A stretch of DNA of 64,000 nt from Actinomadura darangshiensis (GCF_004349235.1 NZ_SMKY01000007.1:1-64000); one strand, 5' to 3'; positions 49,000 to 57,816 are shown, counted from the first letter of the stretch. Notes: generated from the letters alone by a model not told the origin. Numbers and translations: made by a program.

Positions 49000-50409
49000 T
49001 CACCGCACGGCCGTTACGGGGTCCGGCACCGCGCCGGGCCCCGTTCCGCGTCCGGGGGGCCTCCGGCGCGGGACGAGGAGGGCCAGCGGGAGGACGGCGG
49101 CCATCACGGCGGCGCTCACGGCGAAGCCGGTCGCGTAGCCGCCCTCGCCAGGGACGACCACGATGACGACCGCGGTGATCTGGGTCCCCAGGGACGCGCC
49201 GACCGTCCGGATCAGCGTGTTGATGCCCGTGGCCACGCCCGTCTCCCCCGCCGGGACGGCGGCGACGACCAGGTTCGCCACGGCGGCGTAGGCGAAGCCC
49301 AGCCCGATGCCCCGCGCCAGGCCGCCGACGTAGAGCTGCCACATGGCGGCGTGCTGGAACGCCACGAACGCGTAGCCGAGGCCGGTCATCAGCGCGCCGC
49401 CGAACAGGACCATGCGGGAGCCGATGCGCCGGTCCAGGAGGCCGGCCGTCATGCCCGCGGCCGTCATGCCGATGCTGGCGGGGAGCTGCAGGAGGGCCGC
49501 CTGGGTGGCCGTCCCGCCGAATCCGAAGCCGGTGCCGTCCGGAAGCTGGACGAGCAGCGGGAACAGCAGGCCGCCGGCCATGAGCGCGTAGCCGGACAGC
49601 AGCGACGCGGCGTTCGCCGTCCAGACGCCGCGCACCCGCATCAGCCGCAGGTCGATCAGCGGCTCGGCGACGCGGTTCTCCGTCCACAGCCAGGCGCCGG
49701 CGGCCGCGGCCGACAGCGCGAGCAGGCCGAGGACGCCGGGCGACGTCCAGCCCCAGTCCATACCCTCCGTGAGGGCGGTGAGCGCCGCCACCAGCCAGGC
49801 CCCGAAGAGGGCCGCGCCCCACCAGTCGACCTTCGCCGCCGCCTTGGGCGCCGACCGCGGCACGATCCACCAGGCGAGCGCCACCCCGGGCACGAGGCCC
49901 GCGACCGGCAGCCACAGCAGCCACCGCCAGCCGAGGTAGTCGATGATCGGCCCGGCCAGGCACCAGGACACGGCGCCGCCGAGCCCCAGCATGGACGACA
50001 TGAGGCCGACGGCCGAGGCCGTCCGGGCGGGCGGGACGACGTCCCGGATGATCGTGTACGCCAGCGGGAAGACGCCGCCGCCGATGCCGGACAGGACGCG
50101 TCCGGCCAGCATCACCGGCACGGTCCCGGCCAGGGCCGCGACGACCATCCCGGCGGTGGCGACCCCCAGGACCGCGAGCAGCACGCGCCGGGGCCCGTAC
50201 AGGTCGCCCAGCCGCCCGGCCACCGGGGTGGCGACCGCCGCGGACAGCGTCATCGCGGTGAGCGCCCACGCCGCACCCGCCGGGGTCGTGTGCAGGCCGT
50301 CCTGGATCTGCGGCAGCGCCGGCGTCACCACGGCCATCGACAGCGAGTAGGCCATCACCCCGAGGAACGCCAGCAGCGGCACCAGCCCGCGCCCGCCCTG
50401 CCCCGCCAC
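49000..50409 (-). CDS. MFS efflux transporter, DHA2 (14-TM) type
   Basis: A 469-residue membrane protein with about 14 hydrophobic helices. Motif A appears as GRLGDLYGPRRVLL and motif C-like glycine pattern as GLMSSMLGLGGAVSWCLAGPIIDYLGWRW, typical of drug:H+ antiporters. GTG 50409 behind AGGAGGGG. Convergent with bldD (18-nt gap, no clear terminator). The position next to bldD is normally held by nusB/efp in Streptomyces, so this is a break in synteny. Substrate unknown. Confidence 0.88.
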   Translation of the reverse strand: MAGQGGRGLVPLLAFLGVMAYSLSMAVVTPALPQIQDGLHTTPAGAAWALTAMTLSAAVATPVAGRLGDLYGPRRVLLAVLGVATAGMVVAALAGTVPVMLAGRVLSGIGGGVFPLAYTIIRDVVPPARTASAVGLMSSMLGLGGAVSWCLAGPIIDYLGWRWLLWLPVAGLVPGVALAWWIVPRSAPKAAAKVDWWGAALFGAWLVAALTALTEGMDWGWTSPGVLGLLALSAAAAGAWLWTENRVAEPLIDLRLMRVRGVWTANAASLLSGYALMAGGLLFPLLVQLPDGTGFGFGGTATQAALLQLPASIGMTAAGMTAGLLDRRIGSRMVLFGGALMTGLGYAFVAFQHAAMWQLYVGGLARGIGLGFAYAAVANLVVAAVPAGETGVATGINTLIRTVGASLGTQITAVVIVVVPGEGGYATGFAVSAAVMAAVLPLALLVPRRRPPGRGTGPGAVPDPVTAVR

Positions 50410-50543
50410 CGAGGTCCCCTCCTGTAGTTCGCCGCTCTAACGATCTCATAAGCGGACGAACCGTCAGCGATCCCCCATACGGGTGAGGGCGCCGCCCCTG
50501 CGGCGGGAGGCACGGCCGCGCCCGGCCCCGCCACGATCGATGT

Positions 50544-51143
50544 ATGACGAACTCCGCCTCCACCCCGCGCTGGACGCGCTGGGCCGCACACGCCATCACA
50601 CTGCTGGCGCTGCCGTCCGGCATCTGGCGGCTCGGCCTCGCCACGGGCCTCCACCTCGGCTACACCGACGCCGGCTACCGGACCGTCTGCCCGCCCGGCT
50701 TCTGGGGGCCCGCGTACCTGGTGCTGCTCGCCGTGGTCAGCGAGGGCGCCGCGCTCCTCTGCCTCGGTCTCGTGCAGCGGTGGGGCGAGGTGGTTCCGCG
50801 CTGGATTCCGGTCATCGGCGGCAGGAACGTCCCGCCGCCCGCGGCGCTGATCCCGGCCTGGCTGGGCGTCGCCGTCCTCGCCGTCCTCTGGACGCCGCTC
50901 CTGGCCTGGTGGACGATGCCCGCCGACGACATGACCCCGGCCGGCCACACCATCACCGGCTTCCTCTACCTCCCGCTCGTCGCCTGGGCACCGCTGCTCG
51001 CCGCTCTGGCCGTCTCCTACCGGCGCCGGGCCGGCTCCACCCGACGGGCGACCGCGAGGGGCGATGCCGGCCTTTCCAGCAGATCAAGGACCCCCGACGG
51101 CACCGTTCGCCCGGAGCGCCTCGATGCGCTGCCGGGGCAGTGA
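50544..51143 (+). CDS. Small polytopic membrane protein
   Basis: A 199-residue protein with four hydrophobic helices (about 13-35, 52-75, 100-122, 135-158) and a polar Arg/Ser/Thr-rich tail of about 40 residues. I do not recognise a family; similar short proteins are common in streptosporangial genomes. ATG 50544. The last 60 nt overlap the convergent CoA-transferase gene, so the tail may in truth be shorter. The 134-nt gap to the divergent efflux gene would hold both promoters. Confidence 0.6.
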   Translation: MTNSASTPRWTRWAAHAITLLALPSGIWRLGLATGLHLGYTDAGYRTVCPPGFWGPAYLVLLAVVSEGAALLCLGLVQRWGEVVPRWIPVIGGRNVPPPAALIPAWLGVAVLAVLWTPLLAWWTMPADDMTPAGHTITGFLYLPLVAWAPLLAALAVSYRRRAGSTRRATARGDAGLSSRSRTPDGTVRPERLDALPGQ

Positions 51144-52271
51144 CAGGACGTCCCGCAGCACCTGGTCGGTGTGCTCGCCCAGCAGGGGGGCGGGATCGGG
51201 CGGACGTGAGGCGTCCCCGAGCCGAACCGGAGAACCCGGCGCCAGGTGCGTGCCTATGCCGGGCTGGTCCAGCGGGGCCATGAGGGGTTCGCCGTGGAGG
51301 CCGGCGGCCACTTCCGCGAAGTCGCGGTAACGGGACCACAGGACGGACGCACCCTTCAGGCCGTCCGCCACCTGCTCGCATGTGCGGGACGCGAACCAGT
51401 GGGCGAGCACGCCGCCGAGCGCCTCACGGTGGCCGTAGCGGTCGCCCGCGCGGCGGAAGTCGGCGCCCAGGGCGCGTTCGAGGGCACCGGCCACCTCGCC
51501 GAGACCGGTGGCGTCCACAAGGTCGCGCCAGTGCCGGGCGGTGAGGACGGCCACCATGACGCGTCCGTCCGCGGTGGCGAAGTCGCGCCCGAAGTCGCCG
51601 AACAGGTGGTTACCCAGGCGAGGCCTGGACTCGCCCAGTTGCGCCTCGGCCAGATAGCCGAGATTTCCCGCCGTGGCCAGGGCGACGTCCTGCAACGCCA
51701 CCTGGAGCCGCTGCCCCTCTCCCGTGCGCAGACGGTGCCGCTCGGCCGCCAGCAGCCCGATGGCCATGTAGAGGCCGCATGCCACGTCCCAGGCGGGCAG
51801 AGCGTGGTTGACGGGGGTCTCCTGGCCGGACGGGCCCGTGATCGACGGGAAGCCCGTGGCGGCGTTCACCGTGTAGTCGACGGCGTTGCCGCCTTCGCGG
51901 GTCCCCTGGAGCTGGACGTGGATCAAGTCCGCCCTCACCGCGCTCAGCTCGTCGTAGGTGAGCCCCGGGCGCGGCGGTGCGTTGGTCAGGACGACACCGC
52001 ATTCGGCGACGAGATCCGCGGCCACCTCGCGTCCCTCGGCTGAACGCAGGTCGACGGTGACGGAACGCTTGCCCTTGTTCAGCCCGGCCCAGTACAGGCT
52101 CCGCCCGGACGGCGCCAGCGGCCAGCGATCGATGTCGGGGCCGCCCCCGACCTGGTCGACGCGGATGACGTCCGCGCCGAGCTGCGCCAGCGTCATCCCA
52201 CCCAGCGGCGTCGCGACGAAGCTGGACAGCTCCACCACGCGCATCCCGTCCAGCGGCAGCGTTCCCGTCAT
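51084..52271 (-). CDS. CaiB/BaiF CoA-transferase, 2-methylfumaryl-CoA isomerase-like
   Basis: A 395-residue class III CoA-transferase with catalytic aspartate D162 (HALPAWDVACG). The sequence around it (VDYTVNAATGFPSITGP) and blocks such as FVATPLGGMTLAQLGADVIR, WAGLNKGKRSVTVD and GLLAAERHRLRTGEGQ closely resemble what I recall of Mct, the 2-methylfumaryl-CoA isomerase of the Chloroflexus 3-hydroxypropionate bi-cycle, which moves CoA within one molecule. No other genes of that cycle are nearby, so the substrate here may differ. ATG 52271. Confidence 0.85.
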   Translation of the reverse strand: MTGTLPLDGMRVVELSSFVATPLGGMTLAQLGADVIRVDQVGGGPDIDRWPLAPSGRSLYWAGLNKGKRSVTVDLRSAEGREVAADLVAECGVVLTNAPPRPGLTYDELSAVRADLIHVQLQGTREGGNAVDYTVNAATGFPSITGPSGQETPVNHALPAWDVACGLYMAIGLLAAERHRLRTGEGQRLQVALQDVALATAGNLGYLAEAQLGESRPRLGNHLFGDFGRDFATADGRVMVAVLTARHWRDLVDATGLGEVAGALERALGADFRRAGDRYGHREALGGVLAHWFASRTCEQVADGLKGASVLWSRYRDFAEVAAGLHGEPLMAPLDQPGIGTHLAPGSPVRLGDASRPPDPAPLLGEHTDQVLRDVLSLPRQRIEALRANGAVGGP

Positions 52272-52668
52272 GAAGCGATGTCTACCAGCACACCCCGCCC
52301 GCCCCCGCGAACGGGTGTCACCCGACGCACACCGCCGGCACCCGGCCGGCCGCGGCGCACCGATCAGCGTCGCACCGGATCGGCCTCACGCCGACCGCCC
52401 CCGCTTCGACCGCCCGCAGGGCGACGGCCGCAGGGCGACGGCCGCAGGGCGACGGCCGCAGGGCGACCGGCACAGGGCGACCGGCACAGGGCGACCGGCA
52501 CAGGGTGGGGATCGCGCCGGCGGGGCCGGCTCGGGGGGTTGCGGCCGCCGCCGGCGCGATCGCGCGGGGCGCCGGGGGCCGGGAGCCGCCCTGCGGTGAG
52601 GTCGGCGGGGCGGCCCCGGCCCCCGGCGTGGCCGGTCCCGGGGAGGTGGGACGGGCCTCCGTGATCGC
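52272..52668. other. 397-bp gap with no gene; holds the 14-bp minisatellite
   Basis: Open frames here on both strands are long Arg/Pro/Gly/Ala translations expected of high-GC non-coding DNA. The only structure is the tandem repeat at 52416-52505. Codon-position bias typical of its neighbours is not evident. Confidence 0.6.
52416..52505. repeat. 14-bp minisatellite, about 6.5 units
   Basis: Tandem units of 14 bp: three of GCAGGGCGACGGCC, one of GCAGGGCGACCGGC, two of ACAGGGCGACCGGC, then a partial ACAGGG. The left-to-right change of the unit (cGG CC to CCGGC, G to A first base) shows a gradient of duplication and drift. It lies upstream of the CoA-transferase gene. Confidence 0.9.
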
Positions 52669-53172
52669 TCAGCCGGCCTCGGGGACGGGCAGCGTCGGCT
52701 GCCCGTCGATGCCGAGGGTGTCCTCGACGAGGGTGACGAAGACCTCGGCGTCGTGCTGCAGCTCCTCGGCCTCGCGCGGGGTGGCGGCGCGCGGGAGGCC
52801 CGCCTCGGCGGCGGCGCGCTTGTCGGCGCCGGCGGCGAAGAAGGCGGCCCACTCGCGCAGCGCGGGCTCGGCCTCGGGCAGCAGCACCCACACGCTGCGG
52901 GGACGTCCGCGGCGGTGGGTCTCCAGTGGCTCCTTGGACGCCAGCACCGCGGCGGCGGCGCGCAGCGCGGCCAGGTGGGCGCAGACGTAGCGGACGGCGG
53001 GCGAGGTGGCCTCGGCCGCCTCGGCGAGGCCCATCCGGGCCGCGTGCAGCTGGCCGGCGGCCGTGTGCGCCGGCCGCGGGGCGGGCAGCGGGCGGTGGCG
53101 TGGGCGTGGGCTCGGCGATGGGACGGACTGGGCGGCGGAGTGGATACCCCGTGCGGTCACCGTTCCGGACAT
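52669..53172 (-). CDS. SAV_6107-type HEPN domain protein
   Basis: A 167-residue protein; ATG 53172 follows AAGGAGG at 5 nt, so the longer frame upstream is not used. The first 40 residues are Pro/Arg/Ser-rich; the rest is a helical HEPN-like domain (AAGQLHAARMGLAEAAEATSPAVRYVCAHLAALRAAAAVL ... PALREWAAFFAAGADKRAAAEAG, in pieces). It matches the SAV_6107 family found near metF in Streptomyces. HEPN proteins are often RNases or their partners, but I do not see the RxxxxH catalytic motif clearly. A perfect SOS box lies upstream. Confidence 0.82.
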   Translation of the reverse strand: MSGTVTARGIHSAAQSVPSPSPRPRHRPLPAPRPAHTAAGQLHAARMGLAEAAEATSPAVRYVCAHLAALRAAAAVLASKEPLETHRRGRPRSVWVLLPEAEPALREWAAFFAAGADKRAAAEAGLPRAATPREAEELQHDAEVFVTLVEDTLGIDGQPTLPVPEAG

Positions 53173-53303
53173 GTCTGCCTCCTTCCGGGCTCGGGCCGGC
53201 CGGGCGGAGAGCTTCCCCTCACTCCGCCCGGCCGTCCGTCCCGCCGAAACACCGCGACCGGCGGGGACGTCGCCCTGGCGCGGGCCGCGAGTCCCGCACC
53301 ACC

Positions 53304-53319
53304 TCGAACATAAGTTCGA
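53304..53319. promoter_or_regulatory. Perfect actinobacterial SOS (LexA) box
   Basis: TCGAAC-ATAA-GTTCGA fits the actinobacterial LexA consensus TCGAAC-N4-GTTCGA exactly. It lies 10 nt downstream of a -10-like AGTAAA (minus-strand TTTACT) and 132 nt upstream of the HEPN gene start, where LexA binding would block transcription initiation. Confidence 0.8.
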
Positions 53320-53328
53320 CGCATTCAC

Positions 53329-53357
53329 AGTAAACCGCCCCGGCGGCGATTCGTCAA
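53329..53357 (-). promoter_or_regulatory. Promoter of the HEPN gene
   Basis: On the minus strand TTGACG (53352-53357) and TTTACT (53329-53334) are spaced by 17 nt. Transcription would begin near 53320, right at the SOS box. Confidence 0.55.
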
Positions 53358-53406
53358 CGTGTTCGAACGCGTGTCGTGCGCCGCAGGTCAGAGGCGGTGC
53401 CGGAGG

Positions 53407-54192
53407 TCACTTCCCGGGGCGTCTGACGTGCACGGGAACGTTCGTGCCGAGGAGGTCCGGGAAGTACTCGGCGATGTGCATCGGCATCCGGACGCAGCCG
53501 TGCGAGGCCGGGTCCTTCGGGACGTCCAGGGCGCCGTGGAAGGCGATGCCGCCGTTGAAGTAGATGGGGTTGTAGAGCTGCCCGAGCGGCGACGTCTCCC
53601 AGCCGGAGGCGCGGCGCCCCGTCCGGAAGTCGCCCGTGCCCGTGGAGGCGTAGCGGCAGCGCGCGACGGTGGCGCCGCGGTCCTTGGCGCAGTAGTACTG
53701 GCCGGAGCCCGACGAAATGTGCGAGATGAGCCGCGGCCGGCCGTCCTTGTAGAGGACGAGGTACTGCCGCTTCAGGTCGACGTCGACGCGGTTCTTCTCG
53801 CGCTTCTTGGCCATCGGACGCGGTTCCTTGGGGGCGTCCAGGGCGTCCCAGAACGACGTGGAGAGCGTCCCCTTCAGCTTGAGGCGGTTGACGGCCTGGA
53901 ACGCCCAGACGGCCGTCTGGGTGGACGGCCCGTACTTCCCGTCCGCCTTGCCGGGGTCGTAGTGCAGTTCCTTGAGGCGGTGCTGAAGTGCCTTGACGTC
54001 GGCGCCCTTGGCGCCGGGTTTCAGCTTGCGGTGGGTGGGCGTAGGGCTCGGGGTCGGCTTCGCCGGCGTCGTGGACGGCGAGCCCTCCGGTGGGGCCGGC
54101 GCCGCGGCGCCGGAGTCGTCGCAGCCCGCCAGGAGGACGGCCGCGATCAGCAGGACCGCGCTCTTCCGCACGTCGATCGGTCTCCCTCGCAT
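53407..54192 (-). CDS. L,D-transpeptidase lipoprotein with peptidoglycan-binding domain
   Basis: A 261-residue secreted lipoprotein. Residues 1-24 are a signal peptide with lipobox LLAGC (lipidated C24), then a Pro/Thr/Ser-rich linker, a PG_binding_1 domain (about 58-115, VKALQHRLKELHYDPGKADGKYG) and a YkuD catalytic domain (about 135-258) with SHGCVRM (H231, C233). It forms 3-3 crosslinks in peptidoglycan outside the membrane. ATG 54192. Divergent from the YbaK gene across only 24 nt. Confidence 0.92.
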   Translation of the reverse strand: MRGRPIDVRKSAVLLIAAVLLAGCDDSGAAAPAPPEGSPSTTPAKPTPSPTPTHRKLKPGAKGADVKALQHRLKELHYDPGKADGKYGPSTQTAVWAFQAVNRLKLKGTLSTSFWDALDAPKEPRPMAKKREKNRVDVDLKRQYLVLYKDGRPRLISHISSGSGQYYCAKDRGATVARCRYASTGTGDFRTGRRASGWETSPLGQLYNPIYFNGGIAFHGALDVPKDPASHGCVRMPMHIAEYFPDLLGTNVPVHVRRPGK

Positions 54193-54216
54193 GCGCTTGA
54201 CCTTAAGGTGCTACCC

Positions 54217-54681
54217 ATGCATCCGAATGCCGAAATCGTCGCGAAGGCCCTGCTCGACCAGGGCGCGACCGGGGTCATCGTGGAGCTTCCCGACTCCGCG
54301 CGGACGGCGCAGGCCGCCGCCGAGCAGGTGGGCTGCGAGGTCGGCGCGATCGCCAACAGCCTGGTGTTCGACGCCGACGGGGCGCCGCTGCTGGTGCTGA
54401 CCAGCGGGGCGCACCGCGTCGACACGGCGAAGGTCGCGGCGCTGGTGGGCGCCGCGAAGGTGCGGCGGGCGACGCCGGAGTTCGTCCGGGAGGCGACCGG
54501 CCAGCCGATCGGGGGCGTCGCGCCGATCGGCCACCCGGCGCCGGTCCGCACGCTCGTGGACGTCTGGCTGGAGAAGCACGGCCAGGTGTGGGCGGCGGGC
54601 GGGCACCCGCACACCGTCTTCCCCACGTCCTACGACGAACTGCTGCGGATCACCGGGGGCACCCCGGTGGAGGTGGAGTGA
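54217..54681 (+). CDS. YbaK/ProX-type aminoacyl-tRNA editing domain protein
   Basis: A 154-residue stand-alone editing-domain protein that hydrolyses mischarged tRNAs such as Ala- or Cys-tRNA(Pro). Family motifs: ARTAQAAAEQVGCEVGAIANSLVF, the GAHRVDT loop with its Lys (KVAALVG), GQPIGGVAPIGHPAPV (substrate loop) and WAAGGHPHTVF. ATG 54217. It shares one base with the ArsC-family gene downstream (TGATG). Confidence 0.9.
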   Translation: MHPNAEIVAKALLDQGATGVIVELPDSARTAQAAAEQVGCEVGAIANSLVFDADGAPLLVLTSGAHRVDTAKVAALVGAAKVRRATPEFVREATGQPIGGVAPIGHPAPVRTLVDVWLEKHGQVWAAGGHPHTVFPTSYDELLRITGGTPVEVE

Positions 54682-55031
54682 TGGAGATCTGGCACAACCC
54701 GCGCTGCTCGAAGAGCCGGGCCGCCAAGGCCGCACTGGACGAGGCGGGCGTGGAGTACACCGAGCGCCGCTACCTGGACGAGCCGCCCACGGCGCAGGAG
54801 CTGGACGCGGTCCTCACCCGGATCGGCGCCGAGCCGTGGGACGTGGCTCGGCTGAACGAGCCGGTCGCCAAGGAGCTCGGTCTCAAGGAGCTTGAGCACG
54901 ACCGCGCCCGCTGGATCGAGGTCATGGTGGCGAATCCGGTGCTGATCCAGCGTCCGATCGTCCTGACCGGCGGCACGGCGGTCGTGGCGCGTGATCCCGA
55001 ATCGGTGCGCAAGGCCCTCGACGACCGGTGA
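54681..55031 (+). CDS. ArsC-family (Spx/arsenate reductase-like) protein
   Basis: A 116-residue thioredoxin-fold protein with the N-terminal motif MEIWHNPRCSKSRAAKAAL carrying the ArsC active-site cysteine C9. Arginine in LIQRPIV is in the place where ArsC holds the arsenate oxyanion. It may be a glutaredoxin-dependent arsenate reductase or a YffB-type relative. No ars operon genes are nearby, so arsenic resistance is uncertain. Coupled to YbaK by a TGATG overlap. Confidence 0.85.
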   Translation: MEIWHNPRCSKSRAAKAALDEAGVEYTERRYLDEPPTAQELDAVLTRIGAEPWDVARLNEPVAKELGLKELEHDRARWIEVMVANPVLIQRPIVLTGGTAVVARDPESVRKALDDR

Positions 55032-55062
55032 CGGGGCACCGCGCGGGTCTAGTCTCTGTCGG

Positions 55063-55665
55063 GTGAGGGACCCGAAGCTCCGCGAGATCGACCAACGCGC
55101 CTTCCTGCGCAGGCTCAGCCCCATGCTGGACGTGTACGCGGCCGCGATGGAACCGCCGAACGAGCAGCTTCCGGGCCGGCACACCATCATGGAGCGGCAC
55201 ACCTCGTATCCGGGGTTCCGCGCGTTCGTGGCCGAGCGGCCCGGTGCGCTGCGCGTCATGCCGAGCCCGGTCCAGGGGTTCGCGTACGGGTTCCACGGGA
55301 CGCGCGGCCAGTGGTGGCACGACGTCGTCCACCAGGCGCTGTGCGACCTGGAGGGCCCCGAGCACGCCGACGGGTGGCTGGAGGACACGTTCGAGGTCGC
55401 GGAGCTGCACGTCCATCCGCAGGCGCAGGGCAAGGGCCTCGGCCGCGGCCTCCTCGGCGCGCTGTGCGAGGGGCGGCCCGAGCGGACGGTCGTCCTGTCG
55501 ACGCTCGACAGGACGCCGGACACTCCGGCGCGCACCCTGTACCGCTCGGTCGGCATGGTCGATCTGCTGGCCGGCTTCGAGTTTCCCGGCGGCGGGCCCC
55601 GCTACGCGGTCATGGGCGGGACGCTGCCCCTGGCGCCGTACCCGGCGCCGTCCAGCAGCGAGTAG
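55063..55665 (+). CDS. GNAT family N-acetyltransferase
   Basis: A 200-residue acetyltransferase-fold protein. The acetyl-CoA loop is [12 protein letters not shown] (about residue 125), preceded by strand AELHVHP and followed by [23 protein letters not shown], which is the typical motif A/B layout. GTG 55063 is the best fit to the family N-terminus; there is no strong Shine-Dalgarno, so a leaderless transcript is possible. The last 64 nt overlap the 3' end of metF on the other strand. Confidence 0.82.
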   Translation: MRDPKLREIDQRAFLRRLSPMLDVYAAAMEPPNEQLPGRHTIMERHTSYPGFRAFVAERPGALRVMPSPVQGFAYGFHGTRGQWWHDVVHQALCDLEGPEHADGWLEDTFEVAELHVHPQAQGKGLGRGLLGALCEGRPERTVVLSTLDRTPDTPARTLYRSVGMVDLLAGFEFPGGGPRYAVMGGTLPLAPYPAPSSSE

Positions 55666-56537
55666 ACCTCGCGCGTCGCCGTGGACTTGTTGAACGTGAT
55701 GAAGTGGATGCCGGGCGCGCCCTGGTCGAGCAGTTCGCCGCACACCTGCGCGGCGTGCTCGATGCCGAGCCTGCGGACCGCCTCCGGGTCGTCCGCGACG
55801 GCGTCGAACCGGGCCCTGACCTCGGGCGGGAACGGCGCGCCCGACAGCTGCTCGGACCGCTCGATCGTGCTGATCTGGGTGACCGGCATGATGCCGGGCA
55901 GGATCGGCACGTCGCAGCCGGCGGCGTCGACGCGGTCGCGCAGCCGGAAGTAGTCCTCGGCGCGGAAGAACATCTGGGTGATCGCGTAGTCGGCCCCGGC
56001 CCGGCACTTGTCCACGAAGTAGCGGGTGTCGCTCTCCACGTCGTGCGAGCGCGGGTGCTTGTAGGGGAACGCGGCGACGCCGACGCTGAAGTCGCCGTAG
56101 GAGCGGATCATCCGGACGAGGTCGGCGGCGTACTCGACGCCGTCGGGGTGCTTGACCCACTCCCCCATCGGGTCGCCGGGCGGGTCGCCGCGCACGGCGA
56201 GGATGTTGCGGACGCCGGCCGCGGCGAACCGGCCGATCAGGTTGCGCAGCTCCGCCTGCGAGTGGTTTACGGCGGTGAAGTGCGCGACGGGGGTGAGCGT
56301 GGTGTCGGTGGCGATCCGCTCGACGATGTCGACGGTCTTGTCGCGGGTGCCGCCGCCCGCGCCGTAGGTCACCGACACGAACGTCGGGTGCAGGGACTCC
56401 AGTTCGCGGATCGCGCGCCACAGGTTCCGTGCGCCCTTGTCGGTCTTGGGCGGGGAGAACTCGAACGAGAAGGACCGGTCTCCGGAGGCCAGCAGCTCTC
56501 GCACGGTGGGGGGCCGATCGGGGCGTAGGCGTCGCAT
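55602..56537 (-). CDS. metF: 5,10-methylenetetrahydrofolate reductase
   Basis: Reduces methylene-THF to methyl-THF for methionine synthesis, with FAD. A 311-residue TIM barrel with the Glu of [13 protein letters not shown] (catalytic), [41 protein letters not shown], and [21 protein letters not shown] is the FAD-adjacent strand. All the catalytic residues seen in E. coli MetF have a counterpart. ATG 56537. It lies next to the SAV_6107-type gene group and idsA-like gene, a conserved actinobacterial neighbourhood. Confidence 0.95.
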   Translation of the reverse strand: MRRLRPDRPPTVRELLASGDRSFSFEFSPPKTDKGARNLWRAIRELESLHPTFVSVTYGAGGGTRDKTVDIVERIATDTTLTPVAHFTAVNHSQAELRNLIGRFAAAGVRNILAVRGDPPGDPMGEWVKHPDGVEYAADLVRMIRSYGDFSVGVAAFPYKHPRSHDVESDTRYFVDKCRAGADYAITQMFFRAEDYFRLRDRVDAAGCDVPILPGIMPVTQISTIERSEQLSGAPFPPEVRARFDAVADDPEAVRRLGIEHAAQVCGELLDQGAPGIHFITFNKSTATREVYSLLDGAGYGARGSVPPMTA

Positions 56538-56686
56538 TCCCCAAGCCTACAGAAGGAGCCCCGGCCGACGTTCCGCGTGATGCTCACCACACTGCACGGG
56601 CGTTATGTCCCTATTTCCGACAATCCAGTGACCTCTCACGTTTTCGACGGGAGGTTGAAACCGCCCAGGTGGATACGATCTCGGGC

Positions 56687-57739
56687 ATGTCGACCAGCCG
56701 TATCCGCAAGGAGGTCGACGAGGCGCTCCTGGCCTTCGTCGACCGGCAGCGCCCGGCCCTGCTCGCCATCGGCGAGGACCTCGGGCCGCTGCTGTCCGCC
56801 CTCGACGCCCTGCTGAGCGGCGGGAAGCGGCTGCGCCCCGCGTTCTGCCACTGGGGGTGGCGCGCCGCCGGCGGCGGGGACGCCCCCGGCATCGTGGCCG
56901 CCGCCGCGTCCCTGGAGCTGCTCCAGGCCAGCGCACTGATCCACGACGACGTGATGGACTCCAGCGACATCCGCCGCGGCCAGCCGTCCGCGCACCGCCG
57001 GTTCGAGGCGCTGCACCGCGCGCAGGGGTGGCCGGGCGACGCGCAGGCGTTCGGCGGCGGCGCCGCGATCCTGCTCGGCGACCTGTGCCTGGCGTGGTCG
57101 AGCGAGATGTTCGAGAGCTGCGGGCTGGACGGGGACGGCCGGGAGCGCGGCCGTGCCGTCTACGACCTGATGCGCACCGAGGTCATGTGCGGCCAGTACC
57201 TCGACATGCTGGAGGGGTCCCGCCGCGCGGCGAACGTCGACGCGGCGCTGCGCGTGGTCGAGTACAAGAGCGCCAAGTACACGATCGAGCGCCCGCTGCA
57301 CCTCGGCGCCGCGCTGGCCGGTGCCCGCCCGGACGTGCTCGCCGCGCTGACCGGCTACGGCCTGCCGCTCGGCATCGCCTTCCAGCTCCGCGACGACGTC
57401 CTCGGCGTGTTCGGCGACCCGGCCGAGACCGGCAAGCCCGCCGGCGACGACCTGCGCGAGGGCAAGCGGACCGTCCTGGTCGCCCTCACCCTGGCGCGCG
57501 CGTCCTCGGCGCAGGCCGCGTCGCTGGAGCGCCGCCTCGGCGACCCCGCCCTCGACCGCCCGGGCGTGGACGAGCTGCGCAGGATCATCGAGGAGACCGG
57601 CGGCCTCGCCGCCTGCGAGGCCATGATCGAGCGCTACCTCCGCGAGGCCGAGAAGGCCCTGGAATCGGCCCCGATCACCGCAGAGGCACGCCACGCCCTC
57701 GCCGACCTGGCCGTCGCGGCCACCACACGCAGCACATGA
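56687..57739 (+). CDS. Polyprenyl (geranylgeranyl-type) diphosphate synthase
   Basis: A 350-residue trans-prenyltransferase that extends allylic diphosphates with IPP. First aspartate-rich motif DDVMD (in ALIHDDVMDSSDIRRG), second LRDDVLGVFGD; also KRLRPAF at the N-terminal lysine-arginine site and GQYLDM. Between the motifs, KYTIERPLHLGAALAG is the usual KYT segment. ATG 56687. The position beside metF matches idsA2 beside Rv2172c in M. tuberculosis. Product chain length cannot be read safely. Confidence 0.92.
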   Translation: MSTSRIRKEVDEALLAFVDRQRPALLAIGEDLGPLLSALDALLSGGKRLRPAFCHWGWRAAGGGDAPGIVAAAASLELLQASALIHDDVMDSSDIRRGQPSAHRRFEALHRAQGWPGDAQAFGGGAAILLGDLCLAWSSEMFESCGLDGDGRERGRAVYDLMRTEVMCGQYLDMLEGSRRAANVDAALRVVEYKSAKYTIERPLHLGAALAGARPDVLAALTGYGLPLGIAFQLRDDVLGVFGDPAETGKPAGDDLREGKRTVLVALTLARASSAQAASLERRLGDPALDRPGVDELRRIIEETGGLAACEAMIERYLREAEKALESAPITAEARHALADLAVAATTRST

Positions 57740-57816
57740 GCGACTCGTGACACGATTCGGCCAAGTTTCCCTGGTGGACTAGAACTTTCCCACCGATTGG
57801 TGGCAGAAATGTCGCC

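Noticed and set aside
52416-52505. Possible CRISPR array
   Set aside because: Units are 14 bp and directly adjacent with no spacers, and there are no cas genes.
52364-52891. Open frames across the minisatellite on both strands
   Set aside because: They only reflect the GC repeat; no start with a Shine-Dalgarno and no codon bias like the neighbours.
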